From Mesorhizobium prunaredense (lineage in GTDB: Bacteria > Pseudomonadota > Alphaproteobacteria > Rhizobiales > Rhizobiaceae), in assembly GCF_900156895.1 (NCBI RefSeq), contig NZ_FTPD01000005.1, positions 256,741 to 320,740 on the forward strand: a DNA stretch of 64,000 nucleotides, written 5' to 3'. Position 1 is the first letter of the stretch. Every line of letters begins with the position of its first letter. This document shows, piece after piece, positions 16,031 to 23,533 of the stretch. The notes under the pieces are model-generated. The model was not told where the DNA came from and made no database searches. It saw nothing but the letters and a program-made list of their open reading frames with translations. The translations under genes were made by a program, and so were the position numbers.

Positions 16031-17152
16031 CTAGCTGGCGTTTGGCGCGAGGCGCTGGGCGACATGGTCGGCGATCGCCAGGCTTGAGGTCAGGCCGGGG
16101 CTCTCGATGCCGAACAAATTGACCAGGCCCTCCACGCCATGCACCGCCGCATCCTGGATGAGGAAGTCGGCATTGGCTTCGCCGGGACCGGAGAGCTTCG
16201 GCCGGATGCCGCTATAGGCCGGCTGCAGGCTGCCATCGGCCAGGTCCGGCCAGTATTTGCGGATCTCGTCGTAGAAGCGCTCGCCACGCATTGGATCGAC
16301 GCGATAGTCGAGTTGATCGGTCCATTCGACGTCAGGCCCGAAGCGGGCGACGCCGTCGAGGTCGAGCGTCAGATGGACGCCGAGCCCGCCGGGTTCGGGC
16401 ACGGGATAGACCAGCCGCGAGAACGGCGCCCGGCTGGCGACCGAAAAATAATTGCCCTTGGCATAGCGAAGTCTTGGCACGAATTGCCGGTCGAGCCCGT
16501 CAAGCGAGCCGGCAAGTGCCGCGGCGCCAAGCCCGGCGGCGTTGATGAAGCGCGTGGTGGCGATTTCAAAGTGCTCGCCGCTGGTGCTGTCGACCGTGTC
16601 GAGCACGATGCGAGCACCTTCAATGCGGCCCGAGACGATGCGGGTGTTGAGGCTGAGCGCTGCCCCGTGCTCTTCGGCGTCGCCCAGCAGCGCAAGCATC
16701 AGGGCATGGCTGTCGATTATGCCGGTAGCGGGTGACAGCAGCGCCGCCGTGCACCGCAGCTTGGGCTCCAGCCTGCGCGCCTCTGCTGCGGTCAAGGGCG
16801 TCAAATCGCCCGCGCCGCAAGCAGCGGCATTGGCCACGATCGAAGCGAGCACCGGCTCCTGTTCGGTATTCGTGGCGACGATGAGCTTGCCGCAGCGCGC
16901 ATGCGGCACCGCCCGCTCCTGGCAATAACGGTAGAGCTTTTCGCGGCCTGCCACGCAGAGCCGGGCCTTCAGCGATCCGGCCGGATAGTAGATGCCGGCA
17001 TGGATGACCTCGGAATTACGCGAACTGGTCCCGGTGCCGATGGCGTTCTCGGCCTCGAGGATCAGGGTGTCCATGCCGCGCTGCGCCGTCTCTCGCGCGA
17101 CCGCGAGGCCGATGACGCCGGCGCCGGCGACGATGCAGTCGACATGGTCCAC
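16031..17152 (-). CDS. FAD-dependent oxidoreductase, L-2-hydroxyglutarate oxidase-like
   Basis: 373 residues from GTG 17152. The dinucleotide fold is at residues 4-33 (DCIVAGAGVIGLAVARETAQ). It is followed by SSRNSEVIHAGIYYP, the block shared by LhgO-type L-2-hydroxyglutarate oxidases and related DAO-family enzymes. The C-terminus SGIRPKLSGPGEANADFLIQ completes the FAD site. These flavoproteins oxidise 2-hydroxy acids at the membrane surface and pass electrons to quinones. The divergent neighbour is a class III aminotransferase, compatible with an amino acid or glutarate route, but the substrate is not proven. Confidence 0.82.
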   Translation of the reverse strand: MDHVDCIVAGAGVIGLAVARETAQRGMDTLILEAENAIGTGTSSRNSEVIHAGIYYPAGSLKARLCVAGREKLYRYCQERAVPHARCGKLIVATNTEQEPVLASIVANAAACGAGDLTPLTAAEARRLEPKLRCTAALLSPATGIIDSHALMLALLGDAEEHGAALSLNTRIVSGRIEGARIVLDTVDSTSGEHFEIATTRFINAAGLGAAALAGSLDGLDRQFVPRLRYAKGNYFSVASRAPFSRLVYPVPEPGGLGVHLTLDLDGVARFGPDVEWTDQLDYRVDPMRGERFYDEIRKYWPDLADGSLQPAYSGIRPKLSGPGEANADFLIQDAAVHGVEGLVNLFGIESPGLTSSLAIADHVAQRLAPNAS

Positions 17153-17154
17153 GA

Positions 17155-17280
17155 TCAGGCCACCTCAGCCTTGTTGTTGTGCCTGCTGGTGACCCGTTCG
17201 GGAATCAAGTCTTGGCCATGCGCACCGCCGGCTTGGCGCAGGTTCCGGCGTTTAGCAGCCTCGAAGCTGAAATTCTGCAT
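17155..17280 (-). CDS. Possible 41-aa leader protein upstream of the LhgO-like gene
   Basis: ATG 17280 has GGAAG a few bases upstream. The frame begins MQNFSFEAAKRRNLRQAG and stops two bases before the GTG of the oxidoreductase. The tight stop-start arrangement would allow translational coupling. No family is known to me, and it may be a chance frame. Confidence 0.25.
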   Translation of the reverse strand: MQNFSFEAAKRRNLRQAGGAHGQDLIPERVTSRHNNKAEVA

Positions 17281-17423
17281 GTCTTCCGTCCATCCGCCAG
17301 CCCTTCCAAAAGGGCTTGACACCCTTACAAGAAACAGATGCAGCAAACAGCATTAATCCAGATGCCGATGCGCGCGCCGAACGGCGGCAGGACGCAGTCC
17401 CGGCATGCAGGACAGGAGCCATC

Positions 17424-18833
17424 ATGGATGCTCGACCGAATTCCCCCGAAGCCCGCGACATCAGCTACCACATGCACGGCTACACCAATGCCCGCAAGCA
17501 TGAGGAAGCAGGGCCACTCATCATCGAGAAAGGCGACGGCATCTATGTCGAGGATCTCGCCGGCAACCGCTATATCGAGGCGATGGCCGGGCTTTGGAGC
17601 GTCGCGGTCGGCTTCTCCGAGAAGCGGCTGGTCGACGCTGCGGTGCGCCAGATGTCCAAGCTGCCTTACTATCACGACTTCGGTTCCAAATCGCATTCGC
17701 CGCTGATCGATCTCGCCGAGAAACTGGTGCAGATGGCGCCGGTGCCGATGAGCAAGGCGTATTTCACCAATTCCGGCTCCGAGGCCAACGATACGGCCAT
17801 GAAGATGATCTGGTACCGGTCGAATGCGCTCGGCCAGCCGGCGCGCAAGAAGATCATCAGCCGCATTCGCGGCTATCACGGCGTCACCATTGCCACGGCG
17901 AGCCTGACCGGGCTGCCCAACAACCACAATTCCTTCGACCTGCCGATCGCCAATGTGCTGCACACGTCGACGCCGCACCACTGGCGCGAGGCGCTGCCAA
18001 ATGAGAGCGAAGGAGAGTTTTCGAGCCGGCTCGCCGACGATCTGGAAAAGCTGATCCTGGCCGAAGGACCGGAAACCATCGCTGCCTTCTTCGGCGAGCC
18101 GATCATGGGCGCCGGCGGCGTCATCGTGCCGCCGGCCGGCTACTGGGAGAAGATCCAGGCGGTGCTGTCGAAATACGACATCCTGCTCGTCGCCGACGAG
18201 GTGATCTGCGGCTTTGGCCGAACCGGCGAAATGTTCGGCTCGCAGACCTTCGGCATCAGGCCCGACATCATGGTGCTGTCGAAGCAGATCTCTTCGTCCT
18301 ACCTGCCGATCTCGGCCCTCCTGATCAACGAGAAGGTTTTCGAGCCGATTGCCGACGAAAGCAATCGCATCGGTACTTTCGGCCACGGCTTCACCGGCGG
18401 CGGCCATCCCGTTGCGGCGGCGGTCGCGTTGGAGAACCTGAAGCTGATCGAGGAGCGCGATCTCGTCGGCAATGCGCGCACGGTCGGCGCGCATATGCAG
18501 AAGCGGCTGCGCAAGCTCGCTTCGCACCCGCTTGTCGGCGAGGTGCGCGGCGTCGGCCTAATCGCGGCGGTCGAACTGGTGGGCGACAAGGCGAACAAGA
18601 TGCCGTGGGAGACGGCCGGCGCGCTGGGCGGGCTCGTCAACGGTTTCATGCAGCAGAACGGCGTCATCTCGCGCAACATGGGGGACGCGCTGGCTTTCTG
18701 CCCGCCGCTGATCATCACCGAGCCTCAGGTCGATCAGGTGATCGACGCGTTCGAAAGATCGCTTGAAGCCGCGGTCAAGCAGGTCCGTAATTGGCGCGCG
18801 CGTTTGCCCTGCCGTTTAGTCTCCCTGCTTTGA
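17424..18833 (+). CDS. Class III (omega) PLP aminotransferase
   Basis: 469 residues from ATG 17424, with AGGAG upstream. Fold type I class III features are intact: GLWSVAVGF, FTNSGSEANDTAMKM, RGYHGVTIA, VADEVICGFGRTGEMFG and the PLP lysine in VLSKQIS (Lys287). Such enzymes move amino groups from omega-amino acids or diamines to pyruvate or 2-oxoglutarate. The last ~16 residues (VRNWRARLPCRLVSLL) do not look like a family C-terminus, and they overlap by 18 bases the end of the convergent nucleotidyltransferase gene. The original end may have been replaced when that module arrived. Confidence 0.85.
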   Translation: MDARPNSPEARDISYHMHGYTNARKHEEAGPLIIEKGDGIYVEDLAGNRYIEAMAGLWSVAVGFSEKRLVDAAVRQMSKLPYYHDFGSKSHSPLIDLAEKLVQMAPVPMSKAYFTNSGSEANDTAMKMIWYRSNALGQPARKKIISRIRGYHGVTIATASLTGLPNNHNSFDLPIANVLHTSTPHHWREALPNESEGEFSSRLADDLEKLILAEGPETIAAFFGEPIMGAGGVIVPPAGYWEKIQAVLSKYDILLVADEVICGFGRTGEMFGSQTFGIRPDIMVLSKQISSSYLPISALLINEKVFEPIADESNRIGTFGHGFTGGGHPVAAAVALENLKLIEERDLVGNARTVGAHMQKRLRKLASHPLVGEVRGVGLIAAVELVGDKANKMPWETAGALGGLVNGFMQQNGVISRNMGDALAFCPPLIITEPQVDQVIDAFERSLEAAVKQVRNWRARLPCRLVSLL

Positions 18834-19928
18834 TTTCGCAGATGAGCCGCTGAATCCTTCCAGTTCCTCGCCGATTCCTGAAAGTGCGTTGACGATCGTC
18901 GCCTCGACGTCGCCACGCTGTTTCTGGGGTATCAAACCAAGTCCTTTTTGTAACGCTTCACGCCAATGTTTCCCCCTGGCCCACGCTTCCGAAAACGCGA
19001 GGGCGAGATCGTCCTGGCGACGGGTGGCGTCCAATGCCTCGACCAGGAGTGCTGCCTGGTGGACATCCTTTTCCCGCTTGGCCATGCCGTTTGCGTCGTT
19101 CTGTCGGCGCGAGGCGACGATCAGCTTGTGAACCGCATATCGTCCGGGCGACGGTACCACGACAGGCACCCCCGATCGGTGCAGCAGCACGGTTCTGATT
19201 GGTTCTTGGATCAGGAAATCGAGAAACCGAAGAGGCTGCGCGGATGCACCGCCCAAAGACGGCATCGGGGTTGCATGATCGGCGTAGTCATCGCTGCCCG
19301 TGTTCGGCGTAAGGAACTCGACCTTGTATCGGACTGCGTTCTCGAATTGCGTCGCGTGTCCGGGATCCGATCTGTGAGGGATTTCCCTGAAGGTTGGGTC
19401 GATCTCCCTCAAGATTTCGAGGATGGGTGGCAGGCTGTCCTCGACCGCAGCCGACACCGAATGAAATTGCGCGAAGTCTGCATCGCTCGTCTGCAACACT
19501 GCACCGGGCAGCTTCACGCCCAGATAGCCCGCGTATGACTGAAAGGCGACCGTGCCGACCAGGACGCCGCGCAAGCGGAAGATGCCAGCCTTTCCCAGCG
19601 CCTCGACGACATCCCCGGTAAACTTTTCGGGTTCTGTCAGCCCTGCTTCGCGCACGAGCGTGGATACCAGCTTCCTGCGGGCGCGGAGATCGTCCTTGAT
19701 CTGACGGAAGGATTCGACGCGTTTTGCAATCTCGGGATCGCTGTCAGGCCCGACATATCGTCGCGTCTTCGTCGGCTGCGTTTCCTCGAAATACCAGTAG
19801 ACCTTGTCCTTGACGGGAACCTTGACGAAGTTGCCCGTCGTCGGGAAATCCGTTTCGAAGGCTGCGTCCAAGGATCTCTGGACGAGTTCCGCATACATCG
19901 TGCGGTAAACGAGGTCGACCGTCTTCAT
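18816..19928 (-). CDS. GSU2403-type nucleotidyltransferase-fold protein
   Basis: 370 residues from ATG 19928. Residues ~60-200 hold helical and nucleotidyltransferase-like segments: RLRGVLVGTVAFQSYAGYLG, then LQTSDADFAQF with the paired acidic residues, and VEFLTPNTGSDDY. The order matches the GSU2403 family of predicted nucleotidyltransferases. The C-terminal half (PGRYAVHKLIVASRR) is conserved in the same family. It is preceded by two large palindromes, suggesting a self-regulated or mobile single-gene unit. Its 3' end cuts into the convergent aminotransferase frame. The biological role is unknown; relation to AbiEii-like toxins is only a possibility. Confidence 0.7.
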   Translation of the reverse strand: MKTVDLVYRTMYAELVQRSLDAAFETDFPTTGNFVKVPVKDKVYWYFEETQPTKTRRYVGPDSDPEIAKRVESFRQIKDDLRARRKLVSTLVREAGLTEPEKFTGDVVEALGKAGIFRLRGVLVGTVAFQSYAGYLGVKLPGAVLQTSDADFAQFHSVSAAVEDSLPPILEILREIDPTFREIPHRSDPGHATQFENAVRYKVEFLTPNTGSDDYADHATPMPSLGGASAQPLRFLDFLIQEPIRTVLLHRSGVPVVVPSPGRYAVHKLIVASRRQNDANGMAKREKDVHQAALLVEALDATRRQDDLALAFSEAWARGKHWREALQKGLGLIPQKQRGDVEATIVNALSGIGEELEGFSGSSAKSKQGD

Positions 19929-19942
19929 GTCAGGCGGCTCCA

Positions 19943-20033
19943 GTTATAAGAAAAATGCGGTTCTCTTATAACGGCGTGATCTCGAGCGACGCAAGCGGCG
20001 TTATAAGAAAATTGCGAAAAACTTATAACGCCG
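19943..20033. promoter_or_regulatory. Paired palindromic operators upstream of the GSU2403-type gene
   Basis: Dyad 1 is GTTATAAG (19943-19950) and CTTATAAC (19965-19972). Dyad 2 is CGGCGTTATAAG (19996-20007) and CTTATAACGCCG (20022-20033), a perfect 12-bp match. Both have a 14-base spacer that contains AAAA and TGCG. They lie 15-105 bases upstream of the gene start. Identical geometry suggests binding sites for one dimeric protein. Confidence 0.65.
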
Positions 20034-20118
20034 CAGGAGAGGATCAGGAATCCTTGTTGCCGTCGCCCTGGACCACACTTGAACATCGTTCGCGCCGGTG
20101 CTACGTCCACCCAATCGA

Positions 20119-20208
20119 CAGGGGCGCTCCGTATTGCCGGGGCTGAGATGGAAGGTGCCAAGCCTTCGGTCCCTCAAGCTGATCTGGGTAATGCCAGCGG
20201 AGCGAGGC
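20119..20208 (+). promoter_or_regulatory. TPP (thi-box) riboswitch
   Basis: The thiamine pyrophosphate aptamer core is clear: GGGGCTGAGATGG for the P2/J3-2 side and CTGATCTGGGTAATGCCAGC for the P4/P5 side, closed by AGGGGCGCTCC and GGAGCGAGG as P1-like ends. It lies directly before the ribosome site of ykoF. By analogy with other proteobacteria, TPP binding should reduce translation or transcription of ykoF. Confidence 0.9.
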
Positions 20209-20212
20209 GAGT

Positions 20213-20821
20213 ATGTTTTCAGGTGCACAGATTTCCCTGTATCCGATGTGCGACGATTTCGTCGGCGTCATCCTTAGGGCGCTTTCGGCGATGGACCCCT
20301 ATCGCCCCAATTTCCGCATCGAAACCGACGACATTTCGACGCTGATCGTCGGCCCGCCGGAACAGCTTTTCCCGGCGATGCGCGATCTGTTCGCCTCTGC
20401 GGCGGCAAGTGGCGTGCATTGCGTTCTGTCGGCGACGGTGTCGCGCGGCTGCCCCGGCGAGCCCGACGATCCGATCTGCACACCGATTTCTGGCAGCAGC
20501 CGCGACCTGTCACTTGCCCAGCGCATCGGCGTGGCGCGGGCGCATGTCGACAGTGCGAAAAAGCTCGGACAAGAGGTCGCCGCGCAGTTCTCGCTCTATC
20601 CGCTTGGCGAGGGCCATCACATGGACGAGATCTACGGCTGCATCGACTTTCTCAAGACTTCCGGCGTCTTCGACAGGTCGAAGAATTTCTGCACCAAGCT
20701 GAGAGGCGACAGCGGACCGGTGTTCGCGACCCTGTCAGAAGCCTTCCTTCGCTTCGGCGCGCCGCAAGGCCATGTCGCGCTCGATTTTACCGCATCGGCG
20801 AACAGCCCGAGCGCGTGTTAG
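20213..20821 (+). CDS. ykoF: YkoF-family thiamine/HMP-binding protein
   Basis: 202 residues, ATG five bases after the riboswitch. The protein contains the two YkoF half-domains: residues ~4-95 (AQISLYPMCDDFVGVILRAL) and ~120-200 (AAQFSLYPLGEGHHMDEIYG). Each is a ferredoxin-like alpha/beta repeat. YkoF proteins bind thiamine or its hydroxymethylpyrimidine precursor in the cytoplasm, and in Bacillus accompany the YkoEDC transporter. No transporter is present here, but TPP control supports a thiamine-salvage role. The gene converges on the alcohol dehydrogenase with 9 bases between the stops. Confidence 0.9.
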   Translation: MFSGAQISLYPMCDDFVGVILRALSAMDPYRPNFRIETDDISTLIVGPPEQLFPAMRDLFASAAASGVHCVLSATVSRGCPGEPDDPICTPISGSSRDLSLAQRIGVARAHVDSAKKLGQEVAAQFSLYPLGEGHHMDEIYGCIDFLKTSGVFDRSKNFCTKLRGDSGPVFATLSEAFLRFGAPQGHVALDFTASANSPSAC

Positions 20822-20830
20822 TCTTGGTTG

Positions 20831-21937
20831 TCAACGCGTTGCAGCGAGGTCCGCAACGGCGTCCGGAACGACCACCAGCTTGCCGACAAAATCCTTGGCA
20901 ATGAAATCCGCCTGGGCGCGGTGGAAATCGGAGAGCTTGTAGACACCGCCGACCAGCGGCCGGATCTTCTTGTCCTCGATGTAGCGGACGATACGGCGGA
21001 AATCGTGTCGCGTACCTTGGCTGGAGCCGTGCAGCTGCAATTGCTTGAGATACATGGTGCGCAGATCGAGTTGCACGACCGGGCCGGCAATCGCGCCGGC
21101 GGTGGTGTAGCGGCCTTCGGGCCGAAGGATGCGCAACAGGTCGTTGAAGATCGCACCGCCGACGAGGTCGGCAACCACGTCGATCGGCTGGCCGCCGGTC
21201 GCGTTATTCACGGCGGCGGGCAGATCGGCGACGCCACGGGTGATCACCGCCTCGGCGCCGATGTCGAGCACCGCCTGTTCCTTGCCCTTGCCGACGACGG
21301 CATAGGGAATGGCGCCGCGCGCCCTCGCCAACTGCACGATGCCGGAGCCGACGCCGCCCGAGGCGCCGGTGACCAGCATGCGCTCGCTGGCCTTCAATGC
21401 GGCTCGTTCCAGCATCTGTTCGCCGGTAAGGTAAGCGCAGCAGAAGGTGGCGAGCTCGACGTCGGTCAGGTCGGTGGCGACGACATGGGCATTCTCGGCC
21501 GGCACGGTCTGGTACTCGGCATAGCCGCCGTCGCGGCCGTGGCCCATATAGTCGATGTCGGCGAGTGAATCATCGTCGCGGTTGTAGATGGAGAAATCGA
21601 CCATCACCCGCTCGCCGATGCGGGCCGAAGAAACTCCCTCGCCGACGGCAACGATGTTGCCGACCGTGTCGGTGCCTTGGATACGCGGGAAGGTCAGCGT
21701 ATTGCCCTGACGCCGCCAGGTCGATACGGCGGCAGCATCTTCTTCCGTGCCATAGGCGCCCTGGCGCACCCAGACATCAGTGTTGTTCATGCCGCACGCC
21801 GTGACCTTGACCAGAACCTCGCCCGGGGCGGGCGAGGGCACTTTCACATCGGTGCGATAGACAAGCTTTTCCGGCCCGCCATGACCGGTCAGAAGCACGG
21901 CGGCCATGGTGGCGGGGAGGGAAGGTTTTGCGGTCAT
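20831..21937 (-). CDS. Zinc-type alcohol dehydrogenase family oxidoreductase
   Basis: 368 residues from ATG 21937 (GGAAG upstream). The medium-chain reductase layout is visible: N-terminal GroES-like domain with VTACGMNNTDVWVRQGAYG and a GTDTVGNIVAVG block, then the NADP fold with GASGGVGSGIVQLARA. The glycine pattern and missing second Cys4 zinc cluster place it nearer to quinone-oxidoreductase-type members. It reduces or oxidises an alcohol/carbonyl pair in the cytoplasm. Same strand as the ectoine genes doeD/doeC but separated by a repeat, so a link to ectoine use is uncertain. Confidence 0.82.
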   Translation of the reverse strand: MTAKPSLPATMAAVLLTGHGGPEKLVYRTDVKVPSPAPGEVLVKVTACGMNNTDVWVRQGAYGTEEDAAAVSTWRRQGNTLTFPRIQGTDTVGNIVAVGEGVSSARIGERVMVDFSIYNRDDDSLADIDYMGHGRDGGYAEYQTVPAENAHVVATDLTDVELATFCCAYLTGEQMLERAALKASERMLVTGASGGVGSGIVQLARARGAIPYAVVGKGKEQAVLDIGAEAVITRGVADLPAAVNNATGGQPIDVVADLVGGAIFNDLLRILRPEGRYTTAGAIAGPVVQLDLRTMYLKQLQLHGSSQGTRHDFRRIVRYIEDKKIRPLVGGVYKLSDFHRAQADFIAKDFVGKLVVVPDAVADLAATR

Positions 21938-21968
21938 CGATGTTGCTTCCAGATATTGCAGGTTGGCG

Positions 21969-22091
21969 TTGCCCCTCACCCTCACCCCGTGAAGAACGGG
22001 GACAGGGGTCGCCGGCGCTGAGTGCTTGACCCTTCTCCCGTCCTTACGGGGAGAAGGTGCCGGCAGGCGGATGCAAGGGGCGGCGCCAAGG
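21969..22091. repeat. RIME-like rhizobial intergenic mosaic element (copy 1)
   Basis: The segment starts GTTGCCCCTCACCCT, contains CCCCGTGAAGAACGGGG and CTTCTCCCGTCC...GGGGAGAAG hairpins, and ends GGTGCCGGCAGGCGGATG. The same modules in the same order recur at 29128-29257. This is the pattern of Rhizobium-specific intergenic mosaic elements. It lies between the dehydrogenase and doeD. Confidence 0.75.
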
Positions 22092-22101
22092 CCTACAAAA
22101 A

Positions 22102-23481
22102 TTAGAGATTGGCAAATACGCTGTTCACCGCATCGGCCGTCCTCGACACGACGATGTCGGCCTCTTCGCGGGTGAGGCAGAGCGGCGGCGCGAAGCCGAG
22201 GATGTCGCCTTGCGGCATGGCGCGGCCGATGACGCCACGCTCGGCAAGCGCGGTCGCGACCTGCGGCCCGATTTTTTGCGCGGCATCGAAGAACACGCGG
22301 TCGTCCCGGTCGGCGACGAATTCGATTGCCGCCAGCATACCGTCACCGCGCACCTCGCCGACATTCTTGTGGCCGCCGACGGCCTTCGCCAGTTCGGCAC
22401 GGAAATAGGCGCCGGTCTCGCCGGCGTTGGTCACCAGGTCCATCTCGTCGATCAGTTCCAGGTTGGCGACACCGGCGGCGACGCAGATCGGATGCGCCGA
22501 ATAGGTCCAGCCATGGCCTATGCTGCCGAGTTTGTCGGAACCCTGGACCAGCACCTGCCAGACCTTGTCCGAGACGATGACGCCCGACAGCGGCGCATAG
22601 GCCGAGGTCAGGCCCTTGGCGATGGTGATCAGGTCGGGCTTGATGCCGTAATGGTCGGAGCCGAACATGGTGCCCAGCCGGCCGAAGCCGGTGACCACTT
22701 CGTCGGCGACCAGCAGCACATCGTATTTGTTCAGCACCGCCTGGATCTTTTCCCAGTACAGAGCGGGCGGCGGCACGATGCCGCCGGTGCCGAGGATCGG
22801 CTCGCCGATGAAGGCCGCGACCGTGTCCGGGCCCTCGGCCAGGATCATTTCTTCGAGCTTGTCGGCGCAGTGTTGGGAAAACTGTTCCTCGCTCATCGAG
22901 CGGTCGGCGCGGCGGAAATAGTAGGGCGCCTCGGTGTGCAGGATCGGCGCACGCGGCAGGTCGAAGGCGTTGTGGAACAGGTCGAGCCCGGTCAGCGATC
23001 CGGTCATGACACCAGAGCCGTGATAGCCGCGCCAGCGTGAGATGATCTTCTTCTTCTCGGGACGGCCGAGCACGTTGTTGTAGTACCAGATCAGCTTGAT
23101 GTTGGTTTCGTTGGCGTCGGAACCGGACAGGCCGAAATAGACCCTCGACATGCCTTGCGGGGCGCGGTCGATGATCATCTTGGAAAGCGTGATCGACGCC
23201 TCGGTGCCGTGGCCGACATAGGCGTGGTAATAGGCCAGGTTCCTGGCCTGGGCGGCTATGGCGTCTGATATCTTCTGGCGGCCATAGCCGACATTGACGC
23301 AATAGAGCCCGGCGAAGGCATCGATGCTCTTGCGGCCGTTATTGTCCCAGATGGTGACGCCTTCGCCGCCGGCGATCACGCGGGTCGGCGATTCACCCCG
23401 TGCATGCGTGCCCATATGGGTCGAGGGATGGAAGAAGTGGTCGCGGTCCCAGGCGGCGAGTTCGTTGGACTGGTCGAGCAT
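22102..23481 (-). CDS. doeD: Class III aminotransferase, probable L-2,4-diaminobutyrate transaminase (ectoine catabolism)
   Basis: 459 residues. The N-terminus (LAAWDRDHFFHPSTHMGTHA) and the class III blocks GLSGSDANETNIKL, VADEVVTGFGRLGTMFG and the PLP lysine in TIAKGLTSAY (Lys289) are complete. In ectoine degradation DoeD removes the gamma-amino group of diaminobutyrate to give aspartate semialdehyde. The assignment rests on context: it is followed upstream on the same strand by the aldehyde dehydrogenase DoeC, and the other ectoine genes lie next to it. Sequence alone would say only omega-aminotransferase. Confidence 0.82.
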   Translation of the reverse strand: MLDQSNELAAWDRDHFFHPSTHMGTHARGESPTRVIAGGEGVTIWDNNGRKSIDAFAGLYCVNVGYGRQKISDAIAAQARNLAYYHAYVGHGTEASITLSKMIIDRAPQGMSRVYFGLSGSDANETNIKLIWYYNNVLGRPEKKKIISRWRGYHGSGVMTGSLTGLDLFHNAFDLPRAPILHTEAPYYFRRADRSMSEEQFSQHCADKLEEMILAEGPDTVAAFIGEPILGTGGIVPPPALYWEKIQAVLNKYDVLLVADEVVTGFGRLGTMFGSDHYGIKPDLITIAKGLTSAYAPLSGVIVSDKVWQVLVQGSDKLGSIGHGWTYSAHPICVAAGVANLELIDEMDLVTNAGETGAYFRAELAKAVGGHKNVGEVRGDGMLAAIEFVADRDDRVFFDAAQKIGPQVATALAERGVIGRAMPQGDILGFAPPLCLTREEADIVVSRTADAVNSVFANL

Positions 23482-23533
23482 TTTTTACTCCTGAGGAAAA
23501 GTGTCGGGCGCGGTTCTCGGGCGTCACTACGAC

